Origin: Clostridia bacterium
Lineage (GTDB): Bacteria > Bacillota > Clostridia > Oscillospirales > CAG-272
NCBI GenBank assembly: GCA_017537175.1
Contig: JAFYLH010000006.1
Span: 152,896-216,895 of the forward strand
Length of the DNA: 64,000 bases
Direction of reading: 5' to 3'
Part shown: one piece after another, positions 44,837 to 53,649 of the stretch
How the letters are laid out: each line of letters starts with the position of its first letter
Position numbering within the stretch: position 1 is the first letter of the stretch
Made by a program: the position numbers and the translations under genes
Notes under the pieces: generated by a model
Seen by the model: the letters and a program-made list of their open reading frames with translations, nothing else
What the model was told of the DNA's origin: nothing
The model's database searches: none

Positions 44837-45787
44837 ATGAACAAGATCACAATCATCGGTTCCGGAAGCGTAGGCTCCACCATTGCTTACACCATGATCA
44901 CCCAGGGTATTGCCTCTGAGGTAGTTATGATCGACATTAATGGTGAGAAGGCTGTCGGCGAGGCACTTGACATCAGACAGGGTATACCCTTCTGCAATCC
45001 TTCTCAGGTTTATGCAGGTTCTTATGCGGATGCCAAGGGTTCTGATATCGTAGTTATCACCTCCGGTATTCCCCGTAAGGCGGGACAGTCCCGTCTCGAT
45101 CTTGCGCAGATCAATGTTGATATGATCAAGAGCGTTGCATCCGAGATCACCAAACACGCGCCCGATGCCACATATGTGTTGGTAAGTAACCCCGTTGATA
45201 TTCTTACTTATGCATTCCATAAGTATACAAGCATTCCCGAGGAAAGAATCATCGGTTCGGGTACCATCCTTGATACCGCAAGACTCCGTGCGAGAATTGC
45301 GGAATATTACAACATAAGCCAGAAGAACGTTCATGCATATGTCCTCGGTGAGCACGGCGACTCCTGCTTCATTCCCTGGTCTCTTGCCAACGTATCCAAC
45401 GTTCCCGCAAAGGACTTTGGCTCTGCGGTAAAGAATCTTGGCGCGCGTACCATCTATCCTGCATTTAAAGAAGAGGATATCGAGGATTACGTCCGCAACT
45501 CCGGTGCAAGCGTTATCCAGCGTAAGGGTGCTACCTTCTATGCTGTATCCATCTCCGTATGTCACGTATGTAAGTGTCTGCTCTCCGGTATCGACACCAC
45601 TATGACAGTATCCACTATGATGCACGGTGAGTACGGAATTGATGATGTGTGTCTCTCTCTGCTCAATATCGTAGGTCAGAAGGGCGCACACTCCAAGGTT
45701 ATGCTTCCCTTGAACGATCAGGAGATCAAGGCGCTTCATCATTCCGCTGACTGTCTTAAGAACATCATCAACAGCGTTAAGTTTTAA
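44837..45787 (+). CDS. Malate dehydrogenase-like member of the LDH/MDH family, copy 2
   Basis: 316 residues, roughly four fifths identical to the product at 43680 by eye. Same motifs: IIGSGSVGSTIAYTM, SGIPRKAGQSRLDL with the malate-type Arg, NPVDILTYAF and VLGEHGDS. It is the first gene after the promoter at 44744 and leads an operon that continues with fumarase and fumarate reductase, which supports malate as product (oxaloacetate + NADH to malate). GAGG precedes the ATG. The lactate enzyme reading is the alternative; the Arg argues against it. Confidence 0.87.
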   Translation: MNKITIIGSGSVGSTIAYTMITQGIASEVVMIDINGEKAVGEALDIRQGIPFCNPSQVYAGSYADAKGSDIVVITSGIPRKAGQSRLDLAQINVDMIKSVASEITKHAPDATYVLVSNPVDILTYAFHKYTSIPEERIIGSGTILDTARLRARIAEYYNISQKNVHAYVLGEHGDSCFIPWSLANVSNVPAKDFGSAVKNLGARTIYPAFKEEDIEDYVRNSGASVIQRKGATFYAVSISVCHVCKCLLSGIDTTMTVSTMMHGEYGIDDVCLSLLNIVGQKGAHSKVMLPLNDQEIKALHHSADCLKNIINSVKF

Positions 45788-45812
45788 TCACAACTGAAAG
45801 GAAATATAAATT

Positions 45813-47189
45813 ATGGAATACCGTATCGAACATGACTCTATGGGCGAGGTTAAGGTACCCGCAGATAAGCTGTGGGCAGCTCAGACCCAGAGAAGCTCTA
45901 TGAACTTTCCTATCGGCGTAGGCATTGAGACAATGCCCCGCGAAATCGTACATGCCTTCGGTATCTTAAAGAAGGCTGCCGCTATGGCTAACAATCTTCT
46001 CAAGCCCGAGAAGATGACAGACGAAAAGTTAGGTGCTATTATGCAGGCCTGCGACGAGGTCTCCTCGGGTGCTCTTATGGACAACTTCCCCCTTGTTGTA
46101 TGGCAGACGGGAAGCGGCACACAGTCCAATATGAACTCAAACGAGGTTATCGCAAACCGCGGTAACGAGATCCTCGGCAAGAAGCTGCTTCATCCCAATG
46201 ACGATGTAAATATGAGCCAGTCCTCCAACGACACCTTCCCCACAGCAATGCATATCGCGGCTGTTATCGCTCTTGAGGACAAGCTCGTTCCCGCTGCAGA
46301 AATGCTTATCGACACCTTCAAGCGCCTTGAAAAAGAGAACGAAGGTATCGTAAAGAGCGGCCGTACCCACCTTCAGGATGCTACCCCCATCACCTTCAGC
46401 CAGGAGATAAGCGGCTGGAGAAGCTCTCTTGAGAGAGACGTTGAGCTTATTAAGCTCGCTATCAAGCCTCTCTACGAGCTTGCTCTGGGCGGTACCGCAG
46501 TAGGTACAGGTCTTAACACACCTAAGGGCTTTGACACAACAGTTGCAGCTAAGGTTGCAGAGATCACAGGTAAGCCCTTCGTTACCGCAGGTAACAAGTT
46601 CCACGCTCTTACATCAAAGGACGAGCTGGTATTTGCTCACGGTGCTATCAAGGCTCTTGCCGCTGATATGATGAAGATAGCAAACGACGTTAGATGGCTT
46701 GCTTCCGGTCCCCGTGACGGTCTCGGCGAGATCTTCATTCCCGAAAACGAGCCCGGCTCTTCCATTATGCCCGGTAAGGTTAACCCCACTCAGTGCGAGG
46801 CTGTAACAATGGTTGCAGTTCAGGTTATGGGTAACGACGTTGCGGTTTCTATGGCTGCATCTCAGGGTAACTTTGAGCTTAACGTATTTATGCCCGTATG
46901 TATCTACAACTTCCTCCAGTCCGCAAGACTTCTTGCCGAGGCTATAGTTTCCTTTAATAACAACTGTGCAGTTGGTATCAAGGCTAACAAGGAAAAGATG
47001 CACCACAATCTCCATAACTCCCTCATGCTTGTTACTGCTCTCAACCCCTACATCGGTTATGAGAACGCAGCAAAAACTGCAAAGAAGGCATATAAGGATA
47101 ACATCTCTCTTAAGGAAGCTTGCGTAGAGCTGGGATTCCTTACCGCAGAGCGTTTTGACGAAGTATTCCATCCCGAAGAAATGGTTTAA
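45813..47189 (+). CDS. fumC: Fumarate hydratase, class II
   Basis: Interconverts malate and fumarate without an iron-sulfur cluster. 458 residues. Conserved regions of the fumarase/aspartase superfamily: [44 protein letters not shown], and the signature [16 protein letters not shown] that carries the catalytic Ser. TQSNMN and the overall length fit fumarase rather than aspartase. 25 bases after the malate dehydrogenase gene, AAGGAAA upstream. Here it would run from malate to fumarate to feed FrdA. Confidence 0.95.
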   Translation: MEYRIEHDSMGEVKVPADKLWAAQTQRSSMNFPIGVGIETMPREIVHAFGILKKAAAMANNLLKPEKMTDEKLGAIMQACDEVSSGALMDNFPLVVWQTGSGTQSNMNSNEVIANRGNEILGKKLLHPNDDVNMSQSSNDTFPTAMHIAAVIALEDKLVPAAEMLIDTFKRLEKENEGIVKSGRTHLQDATPITFSQEISGWRSSLERDVELIKLAIKPLYELALGGTAVGTGLNTPKGFDTTVAAKVAEITGKPFVTAGNKFHALTSKDELVFAHGAIKALAADMMKIANDVRWLASGPRDGLGEIFIPENEPGSSIMPGKVNPTQCEAVTMVAVQVMGNDVAVSMAASQGNFELNVFMPVCIYNFLQSARLLAEAIVSFNNNCAVGIKANKEKMHHNLHNSLMLVTALNPYIGYENAAKTAKKAYKDNISLKEACVELGFLTAERFDEVFHPEEMV

Positions 47190-47203
47190 TCGGAGGTATA
47201 TAG

Positions 47204-47995
47204 ATGAAGTTCAGTTATTTTCCCGGTTGCACCTTAAAGAACAAGGCAAAGGATCTTGATATGTATGCAAGAAAGTCTGCCGAGGCTCTGGGTGTTTGCC
47301 TGGAAGAAATCGAAAATTGGCAGTGCTGCGGCGGTGTGTTTACCACATCCCGTGACGAGGTTGCCACCAAGCTCTCTTCTGTTCGCGCACTTAAGGATGC
47401 AGGCAGCAAGGGCCAGGGTCTTGTAAGCGTTTGCTCCGCTTGTCACAACGTGATCAAGCAGACCAACCATGCAATGCAGACAGATAAAGAGTTTGCCGAC
47501 AAGGTAAACCGCTATATGGCAGAGGACACCGACTATAACGGTGAGACCGCTGTTTACCACTACCTTGAAATGCTCCGTGACGTTGTTGGTTACGATGCAT
47601 TAAAGGAAAAGGTAACTAACCCCTTAAAGGGTAAGAAAATCGCAGCTTATTACGGCTGTCTGCTTCTCCGTCCCGGTACCGTTATGGGTATGGACGATCC
47701 CGAAAATCCCACCATTATGGAGGATTTCATCAAGGCTATCGGTGCTACCCCCGTTGTATACGCTAACCGCAACGAGTGCTGCGGCGGCTATATCGCGATG
47801 GAGAGTCCCGAGCTTGCAAAGAAGAGAAGCAACGCTATCGTAGATAACGCAAAGGCGCAGGGTGCTGATATGATCATTACCGCTTGCCCTCTGTGTAAGT
47901 ACAATCTTATCAAGAACGGTGCCGATATTCCCGTAGTTTACTTTACAGAACTGCTGGCCGAGGCACTTGGTATAAAGGAGGAAGTAAATGAATAA
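47204..47995 (+). CDS. hdrB: Heterodisulfide reductase subunit B-like protein
   Basis: 263 residues with two complete CCG domains, each C..CC..CxxC: FPGC (9), WQCCGG (42), CSAC (78-81) and YYGC (153), ECCGG (194), CPLC (233-236). In methanogen HdrB these hold two noncubane [4Fe-4S] clusters that cleave the CoM-CoB disulfide. This organism is not a methanogen, so here the subunit more likely passes electrons to the fumarate reductase subunits. GGAGG precedes the ATG, 14 bases after fumC; overlaps hdrC by eight bases. Confidence 0.9.
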   Translation: MKFSYFPGCTLKNKAKDLDMYARKSAEALGVCLEEIENWQCCGGVFTTSRDEVATKLSSVRALKDAGSKGQGLVSVCSACHNVIKQTNHAMQTDKEFADKVNRYMAEDTDYNGETAVYHYLEMLRDVVGYDALKEKVTNPLKGKKIAAYYGCLLLRPGTVMGMDDPENPTIMEDFIKAIGATPVVYANRNECCGGYIAMESPELAKKRSNAIVDNAKAQGADMIITACPLCKYNLIKNGADIPVVYFTELLAEALGIKEEVNE

Positions 47996-48374
47996 GAAGA
48001 ACCTCCGTGAAGAGATCGTGCTCCGCGCAGGAGTTAACCCTAAGAAGTGTATGAAGTGCGGCAAGTGCTCCGGTACCTGTCCCGCATACGATGAGATGGA
48101 GTACCATCCCCACCAGTTTGTAAACATGGTGGATACAGGCGATATCGAGCCTCTTCTCAACTCCGAATCTCTCTATAAGTGCCTTACCTGCTTTGCTTGC
48201 GTTGAGAGATGCCCCAGAGGCGTTGAGCCCGCAAAGCTTATCGAGGCAGTAAGACTTTCTGCAATCAGAAAGCAGGGAGCTAACCGTATGACTCCCAACG
48301 ACGTTCCCGCATTTGTTGACGAAGATACTCCTCAGCAGCTTCTCGTCAGCGCATTCAGAAAATATACCAAGTAA
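47988..48374 (+). CDS. hdrC: Heterodisulfide reductase subunit C-like protein
   Basis: 128 residues with two [4Fe-4S] motifs CMKCGKCSGTCP (21-32) and CLTCFACVERCP (about 65-76), the HdrC layout; no membrane segments. It would relay electrons between HdrA and HdrB. Its start overlaps hdrB, preceded by AAGGAGG inside hdrB, and hdrA starts 15 bases after its stop. Confidence 0.9.
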   Translation: MNKKNLREEIVLRAGVNPKKCMKCGKCSGTCPAYDEMEYHPHQFVNMVDTGDIEPLLNSESLYKCLTCFACVERCPRGVEPAKLIEAVRLSAIRKQGANRMTPNDVPAFVDEDTPQQLLVSAFRKYTK

Positions 48375-48389
48375 GGAGGAAAAACGAAT

Positions 48390-50384
48390 ATGCAGAGAAT
48401 TGGCGTTTTTGTCTGCTGGTGCGGTTCCAACATCGCAGGTACTGTTGATGTAAAGGCTGTAGCGCAGGCACTTAAGCTTGAACCCGGTGTCGTTTTCTCC
48501 ACCGACTATCAGTATATGTGTTCTCAGGCAGGTCAGAACATGATCATTGATGCCGTTAAGGAACACAACCTCACAGGTATAGTAGTTTGTTCCTGTTCTC
48601 CTCGTATGCACGAGGCTACCTTCCGTAAGACTGCGGCTGCCGCAGGTCTTAACCCCTACATGGTAGAGATCGCAAACATCCGTGAGCAGTGCTCTTGGGT
48701 ACATAAGGAAATGCCCATCGGTACAGAGAAGGCAATCATCCTCGGTAAGGCAGCTGTTGCTAAGGTTAACCTCAACACACCCCTTACCCCCGGCGAGTCC
48801 CCCGTTACCAAGCGTGCTCTTGTTATCGGCGGCGGTATCGCAGGTATCCAGACTGCACTTGACATCGCAGATGCAGGCTTCCCCGTAGACATCGTTGAGA
48901 CCAAGCCCACCATCGGTGGTAAGATGGCTCAGCTTGACAAGACATTCCCCACACTTGACTGTGCTGCATGTATCCTCACACCTAAGATGGTTGACGTTGC
49001 TCAGCACGACAAGATCCGCATCTTCTCCTACAGCGAGGTAACCGAGGTCAAGGGCTTCGTAGGTAACTTTGACGTTACTATCAAGAAGAAGGCAAGATTT
49101 GTTGACGAGACCAAGTGTACAGGATGCGGCGACTGTGTTGACAAGTGTCCCATGAAGAAGAACCCCAACGAGTTCAATATGGGTATGGACAACCGCAGTG
49201 CTATCTACATTCCCTTTGCACAGGCAGTACCCAAGGTTGCTACCATTGACGCAGGCGCTTGTACAATGCTCAAGAAGGGCAAGTGCGGCCTCTGCTCTAA
49301 GGTTTGCGGCGCAGGTGCTATAGATTATACTCAGAAGGATCAGTTCATCGAGGAAAAGTACGGTGCGATCGTAGTTGCAACCGGCTTTAACCCCATCAGC
49401 ATGGACAAGTTTGATGAGTACGCTTACAGCCAGTCCAAGGACGTTATCACATCCCTTGAGTTCGAGAGACTTACCAACGCTGCAGGTCCTACCCAAGGTA
49501 AGCTCCTTCGTCCCTCCGACGGCAAGCATCCCCACAAGATCGTATTTGTACAGTGTGTAGGCTCCCGTTGTGCATCATGTGCTGAGAAGGGCAAGGAATA
49601 CTGCTCCAAGATCTGCTGTATGTACACCGCTAAGCACGCTATGCTTACCCGTGACAAGTATCCCGACACCGAGGTTTACGTATTCTATATCGACGTTCGT
49701 ACTCCCGGTAAGAATTTCGACGAGTTCTATCGCCGTGCCGTTGAGGAATACGGTGTAAACTATATCAAGGGTATGGTTGGTAAGATCACTCCCGAAGGCG
49801 ACGTACTTAAGGTACAGGCTTCCGACCTTATCTCTAATAAGCAGCTTCATATCGATGCTGACCTTGTAGTTCTTGCGGCGGCTATCGAGCCCGACAAGTC
49901 TGCAAGACCCCTTGCAACCATGCTTACAGCAAGTATGGATACCAACGACTTCTTTACAGAAGCTCATCCCAAGCTCCGTCCCGTAGAGAGCCCCACAGCA
50001 GGTGTGTTCCTCTCCGGTGCTTGTCAGGGTCCCAAGGATATTCCCGAGACCGTTTCTCAGGCAGGTGCGGCAGCTTCCAAGGTAATAGGTCTTCTCTGCA
50101 AGGACAAGCTCACAGGTAACCCCTGCGTAGCAAGCTCCAACGAGATGATGTGTAACGGCTGCTCCTCCTGTGAAAGAGTATGTCCCTACGGTGCTATTAC
50201 TTATACCGACAAGGAATTCCGTATGCCCGACAGAACCACTCAGGTAAGAAGAGTTGCTTCTGTTAACCCCGCGGTATGTCAGGGTTGCGGTTGTTGTACA
50301 GTAGCTTGTCCCAGCGGAGCAATGGATCTTCGCGGATTTGCTAACAATCAGATTATGGCGGAGGTAGACGCAATATGCAAATGA
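48390..50384 (+). CDS. hdrA: Heterodisulfide reductase subunit A-like flavoprotein (bifurcating subunit)
   Basis: 664 residues, full-length HdrA. An N-terminal cluster domain (VCWCGSN; VVCSCSPRMHEATFR) is followed by an FAD-binding Rossmann domain (VIGGGIAGIQTALDIAD near residue 146). A ferredoxin insert follows with CTGCGDCVDKCP (244) and the Cys-rich KCGLCSKVCGAGA (298). Two [4Fe-4S] motifs lie at the C-terminus: CNGCSSCERVCP and CQGCGCCTVACP. In characterised complexes HdrA holds the FAD that splits electron pairs between ferredoxin and a high-potential acceptor. It overlaps the MvhD/FlxD gene by ten bases. Confidence 0.93.
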   Translation: MQRIGVFVCWCGSNIAGTVDVKAVAQALKLEPGVVFSTDYQYMCSQAGQNMIIDAVKEHNLTGIVVCSCSPRMHEATFRKTAAAAGLNPYMVEIANIREQCSWVHKEMPIGTEKAIILGKAAVAKVNLNTPLTPGESPVTKRALVIGGGIAGIQTALDIADAGFPVDIVETKPTIGGKMAQLDKTFPTLDCAACILTPKMVDVAQHDKIRIFSYSEVTEVKGFVGNFDVTIKKKARFVDETKCTGCGDCVDKCPMKKNPNEFNMGMDNRSAIYIPFAQAVPKVATIDAGACTMLKKGKCGLCSKVCGAGAIDYTQKDQFIEEKYGAIVVATGFNPISMDKFDEYAYSQSKDVITSLEFERLTNAAGPTQGKLLRPSDGKHPHKIVFVQCVGSRCASCAEKGKEYCSKICCMYTAKHAMLTRDKYPDTEVYVFYIDVRTPGKNFDEFYRRAVEEYGVNYIKGMVGKITPEGDVLKVQASDLISNKQLHIDADLVVLAAAIEPDKSARPLATMLTASMDTNDFFTEAHPKLRPVESPTAGVFLSGACQGPKDIPETVSQAGAAASKVIGLLCKDKLTGNPCVASSNEMMCNGCSSCERVCPYGAITYTDKEFRMPDRTTQVRRVASVNPAVCQGCGCCTVACPSGAMDLRGFANNQIMAEVDAICK

Positions 50385-50809
50385 AAGAATATAAGCCTTT
50401 AATAGTTGCATTCTGCTGCAACTGGTGTTCATATGCGGGCGCAGACCTTGCAGGTAACAACCGTCTTAACTATCCTGCAGACGTTAAGATCATCCGCGTA
50501 CCCTGCTCCTGCCGTGTTAATCCCATGTTTATTCTCCGTGCTTTCCAGCGCGGTGCCGACGGTGTAATCCTTTGCGGCTGCCATCCCGGTGACTGCCACT
50601 ACACCTCCGGTAACTACTATACCCGCCGCCGTATGGCAATGCTCTTCTCCATGCTCGACTATCTCGGTATAGAGAGAGAGCGTACCCGTGTAGAATGGGT
50701 ATCTGCGGCTGAGGGTGCTAAGTTTGCCGCTACCATGAACGACTTCGTTGAGAAGGTAACCGCACTTGGCGAAAATAAGAGATTGGAGGATCTGAGATGC
50801 AAAAGATAA
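50375..50809 (+). CDS. flxD: MvhD/FlxD-type [2Fe-2S] linker subunit
   Basis: 144 residues of the MvhD/FlpD family, which connects HdrA to its electron-input module. Cysteines in FCCNWCSYAGAD (13-17), RVPCSCRVNP (about 44) and LCGCHPGDCHY (about 66) hold the [2Fe-2S] cluster. GGAGG at 50360-50364 lies ten bases upstream, inside hdrA. Here the input module is not a hydrogenase but the Flx-type proteins encoded next. Confidence 0.92.
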   Translation: MQMKEYKPLIVAFCCNWCSYAGADLAGNNRLNYPADVKIIRVPCSCRVNPMFILRAFQRGADGVILCGCHPGDCHYTSGNYYTRRRMAMLFSMLDYLGIERERTRVEWVSAAEGAKFAATMNDFVEKVTALGENKRLEDLRCKR

Positions 50810-51789
50810 CTCGCGATCAGCTGATCACTAAGGCGGTAGAGCTTCTTTCCAACGGAACCGTATCCGCAGTTCTCGGCTGGAAGAAGGGTGAGTTCGACTA
50901 CGATATCACTCCCGCAGTATTTACAACTGAAGAAGAAATTAATAATGGCTTTGTTTACAACGATTTCTGCGGAGCTAACTTCTCCAAGTACCTCGTTGCA
51001 AAGACCAAGAAACTTGAGGGCAAGATCCTTGTATTCCTCAAGCCCTGCGACAGCTACAGCTTCAACCAGCTTCTCACCGAGCACCGCTTTGACCGTGAAA
51101 AGGTTTATGCGGTAGGTATCGGCTGTGAGGGTATGGCTGACGTAGTTAAGCTCAAGAACAAGGTAGACGGCATCGTATCTATTGATTATAATGATGACGG
51201 TATGTACGTTGACACTCTCTACGACGGCACCGTTAAAGTAGACTATGCCGAGGTTATGGCAGAGAGATGTATCAACTGCAAGAGCAAGAAGTGTGTTGCA
51301 TACGACGAGCTCCTGGGTGAGGACGGCGAGGTTATCGACTCCGCTCGTTTTGACGAGGTAGCTTCTCTTGAGGCTATGACTCCCGATGAAAGATTTGCTT
51401 TCTGGCAGGGCGAGCTCTCCCGTTGTATCCGTTGCAACGCTTGCCGTGATGCTTGTCCCGCATGTACTTGCGAAAAGTGCGTGTTTGACAACCCGGGCTC
51501 CGGCGTTGAGAACAAGGCTCCCGTAACCAGCTTTGAGGAGCAGATGTTCCACATTATCCGTGCATTCCACGTAGCAGGCAGATGTACCGACTGCGGCGAG
51601 TGCTCCAGAGTATGTCCCCAGAACATTCCTCTCCACCTTCTCAACCGTAAGTTCATCAAGGATATGAACGAGTGCTACGGTGAGTATCAGGCAGGTGCTG
51701 AGGTGGGCAGCCGTGCTCCCCTTGTAGATTATACCGAGGGTGACCTTGAGCCCGGTGAGGTTTTTGAGAGGGGTGAAAACGATGCGTAA
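50797..51789 (+). CDS. Flx-type iron-sulfur subunit resembling FdhB/FrhB proteins
   Basis: 330 residues. The N-terminal 165 residues resemble the coenzyme-F420-hydrogenase/formate-dehydrogenase beta family (ILVFLKPCDSYSFNQLLTEH, GIGCEGMADVVK). Cysteine pairs CINCKSKKC and two [4Fe-4S] ferredoxin motifs CIRCNACRDACPACTCEKC and CTDCGECSRVCP follow. From the inverted order of the flxABCD-hdrABC set it would correspond to FlxC; this naming is tentative. GGAGG lies before the start, which overlaps flxD by 13 bases. Its function is electron transfer between FlxA and HdrA/FlxD (inferred). Confidence 0.82.
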   Translation: MQKITRDQLITKAVELLSNGTVSAVLGWKKGEFDYDITPAVFTTEEEINNGFVYNDFCGANFSKYLVAKTKKLEGKILVFLKPCDSYSFNQLLTEHRFDREKVYAVGIGCEGMADVVKLKNKVDGIVSIDYNDDGMYVDTLYDGTVKVDYAEVMAERCINCKSKKCVAYDELLGEDGEVIDSARFDEVASLEAMTPDERFAFWQGELSRCIRCNACRDACPACTCEKCVFDNPGSGVENKAPVTSFEEQMFHIIRAFHVAGRCTDCGECSRVCPQNIPLHLLNRKFIKDMNECYGEYQAGAEVGSRAPLVDYTEGDLEPGEVFERGENDA

Positions 51790-52804
51790 GCTTTCTCTTG
51801 ACAATCTTAATAAGTTTTTTGCAGCAGTAGCTGAGTCTAAGACTATCTACCTTCCCGTAGACCAGAAGGACGGCTCTGCTAAGTACGCTAAGTGGGCAGA
51901 GGGAACAGAGTGGAGCAATGCTCTTAACACTGTTCGCAGCCCCAAGGACCTTTTCTTCCCCCAGACCGAGGACTTAATGGAGTTCAAGACCGAGGGTAAG
52001 AACATCGAGATCATTGATATAAGAAAGGAATCCGAGGATTTCGTTATCTTCGGTGTACGTGCTTGTGACGTTAAGAGCTTTGAGGTTCTTGACAGAGTAT
52101 TCCTCTCCGAGCCTGTTGACTCCTTCTACGCTTCCCGCCGCGAGCATGCTATCATCGTAGCGCTTGCTTGCACACGTCCCTCCGAGACATGTTTCTGTAC
52201 CACCTTCGGTATAGACGCAACCGAGCCCGCAGGCGACGTATCCGCTTGGAAGACCGATTCCGCTCTTTACCTCAAGGCTAACACCGAGAAGGGTGAAGCA
52301 TTCCTTAAGTCTATCGAGGCTCTTACCGAGGATGCTGACACCGCTGAGGTTGATGCTCAGAAGACAAAGACCGCTGAGATCATGAAGAAGCTTCCTCTTG
52401 CTGACCTTACCACCGATGCATTCGGCGGCGGCAAGACCGAGGAGCTCTGGAACAATCCCGTATGGGACGAGATGTCTCAGACCTGTCTTGGCTGCGGCAC
52501 CTGTACCTTTGTATGTCCCACCTGTCAGTGCTATGATATCAAGGACTTCAATACCGGTAACGGTGTTATCCGTTACAGATGCTGGGACTCCTGCATGTAT
52601 TCCGAGTTTACCCGTATGGCTCACGGTAACAACCGTCTCAGCCAGAAGGAGAGATTCCGTCAGAGATTTATGCACAAGCTTGTATACTATCCCGAAAACA
52701 ACGAGGGGCTGTTTAGCTGTGTAGGTTGCGGCAGATGTCTTGCTAAGTGTCCTATTTCTATGAATATAGTTAAAGTAATGAAGAAGATCGGAGGGGACAA
52801 ATAA
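51782..52804 (+). CDS. Flx-type iron-sulfur subunit resembling sulfite reductase subunit A (AsrA)
   Basis: 340 residues from the ATG at 51782, preceded by GGGGTG; a longer frame from 51740 lacks a ribosome site. N-terminal half as in AsrA/hydrogenase-type 4Fe-4S proteins (FVIFGVRACDVKSFEVLDRV, ALACTRPSETCFC), then [4Fe-4S] motifs CLGCGTCTFVCPTCQC and CVGCGRCLAKCP near the C-terminus. By position it would be FlxB (tentative). With the next gene it mirrors the AsrA-AsrB pair, in which AsrB takes electrons from NAD(P)H. Overlaps the upstream gene by eight bases and flxA by one. Confidence 0.82.
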   Translation: MRKLSLDNLNKFFAAVAESKTIYLPVDQKDGSAKYAKWAEGTEWSNALNTVRSPKDLFFPQTEDLMEFKTEGKNIEIIDIRKESEDFVIFGVRACDVKSFEVLDRVFLSEPVDSFYASRREHAIIVALACTRPSETCFCTTFGIDATEPAGDVSAWKTDSALYLKANTEKGEAFLKSIEALTEDADTAEVDAQKTKTAEIMKKLPLADLTTDAFGGGKTEELWNNPVWDEMSQTCLGCGTCTFVCPTCQCYDIKDFNTGNGVIRYRCWDSCMYSEFTRMAHGNNRLSQKERFRQRFMHKLVYYPENNEGLFSCVGCGRCLAKCPISMNIVKVMKKIGGDK

Positions 52805-53637
52805 TGAATATGCGTGAAGAAACCCTTATCCCTAAGGTGGGTGTCATTACCGACGTTCGTATAGATACCCCCGATATCAAGACCTTCCGTGTTGTCACTC
52901 CCGACGGCAAGAAGGCATTTGACCACCGCCCCGGACAGTGCGCTATGCTCTCTATCCCCGGTGTAGGCGAGGCGATGTTCTCTATTACGTCCTCTCCCAC
53001 AAACACCGAGTACATGGAGTTCTCTATCAAGAAGTGCGGCTGTGTAACCGAGTGGCTCCATCAGGCTGAGGTAGGTCAGCAGCTCACCATCCGCGGTCCT
53101 TACGGCAATCCCTTCCCTGTAGACGACGTTTTTGCAGGTAAGAATATGCTGTTCATCGCAGGCGGTGTTGGTCTTGCACCTCTTCGTTCTGTAATCAACT
53201 ACTGCCGTCATTACCGTGACCGTTACGGCGATATCGATATCGTTTACGGTTCCAGAAGTAAGGACGATCTCCTTGACTACAAGGAAATCATCGACGAGTG
53301 GGCAAATGATGCCGGTGTTAACGTACACCTCACCATCGACAATCCTCAACAGGGTTGGGACGGTCACGTTGGCTTTGTTCCCAACTACGTTAAGGAACTT
53401 AATTTTGATACCAACAAGACTGCAGTTCTTTGCGGTCCTCCCATCATGATCAAGTTTACCCTTGAGGGTCTTTGTGCTCTCGGCTTTGACAAGACACAGA
53501 TCTACACCACTCTCGAGCTTCGTATGAAGTGCGGTGTAGGTAAGTGCGGCAGATGTAACGTTGGTTCTAAGTACGTTTGCAAGGACGGTCCCGTGTTCCG
53601 TTGCGACGAGCTGGATGAACTGCCCAGTGAATATTAA
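52804..53637 (+). CDS. flxA: FlxA-type FAD/NAD(P)H-binding oxidoreductase
   Basis: 277 residues of the ferredoxin-NADP reductase superfamily, AsrB/PyrK-like. FAD-binding HRPGQCAMLSIPGVGEAM (residues about 39-56), NAD(P) fold start NMLFIAGGVGLAPLRSVINY (near 116), and a C-terminal [2Fe-2S]-type cysteine set MKCGVGKCGRCNVG..YVCKDGP. It is the NADH entry point of the predicted complex. One-base overlap with the preceding gene. Cofactor choice (NADH or NADPH) is not certain from the sequence; the characterised Flx-Hdr system uses NADH. Confidence 0.9.
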   Translation: MNMREETLIPKVGVITDVRIDTPDIKTFRVVTPDGKKAFDHRPGQCAMLSIPGVGEAMFSITSSPTNTEYMEFSIKKCGCVTEWLHQAEVGQQLTIRGPYGNPFPVDDVFAGKNMLFIAGGVGLAPLRSVINYCRHYRDRYGDIDIVYGSRSKDDLLDYKEIIDEWANDAGVNVHLTIDNPQQGWDGHVGFVPNYVKELNFDTNKTAVLCGPPIMIKFTLEGLCALGFDKTQIYTTLELRMKCGVGKCGRCNVGSKYVCKDGPVFRCDELDELPSEY

Positions 53638-53649
53638 GGAGTGATAAGT

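Noticed and set aside
43680..45787. L-lactate dehydrogenase as the function of the two LDH-fold genes
   Set aside because: The specificity residue is Arg (malate type), and the second copy leads into fumarase and fumarate reductase; lactate remains a weaker alternative.
47943..49535. 530-codon minus-strand open frame opposite hdrA (also 623-1429 opposite livK and 54876-56141 opposite frdA)
   Set aside because: Long antisense frames arise from the codon bias of the real genes; the translations are Cys/Leu/Val-rich without motifs or ribosome sites.
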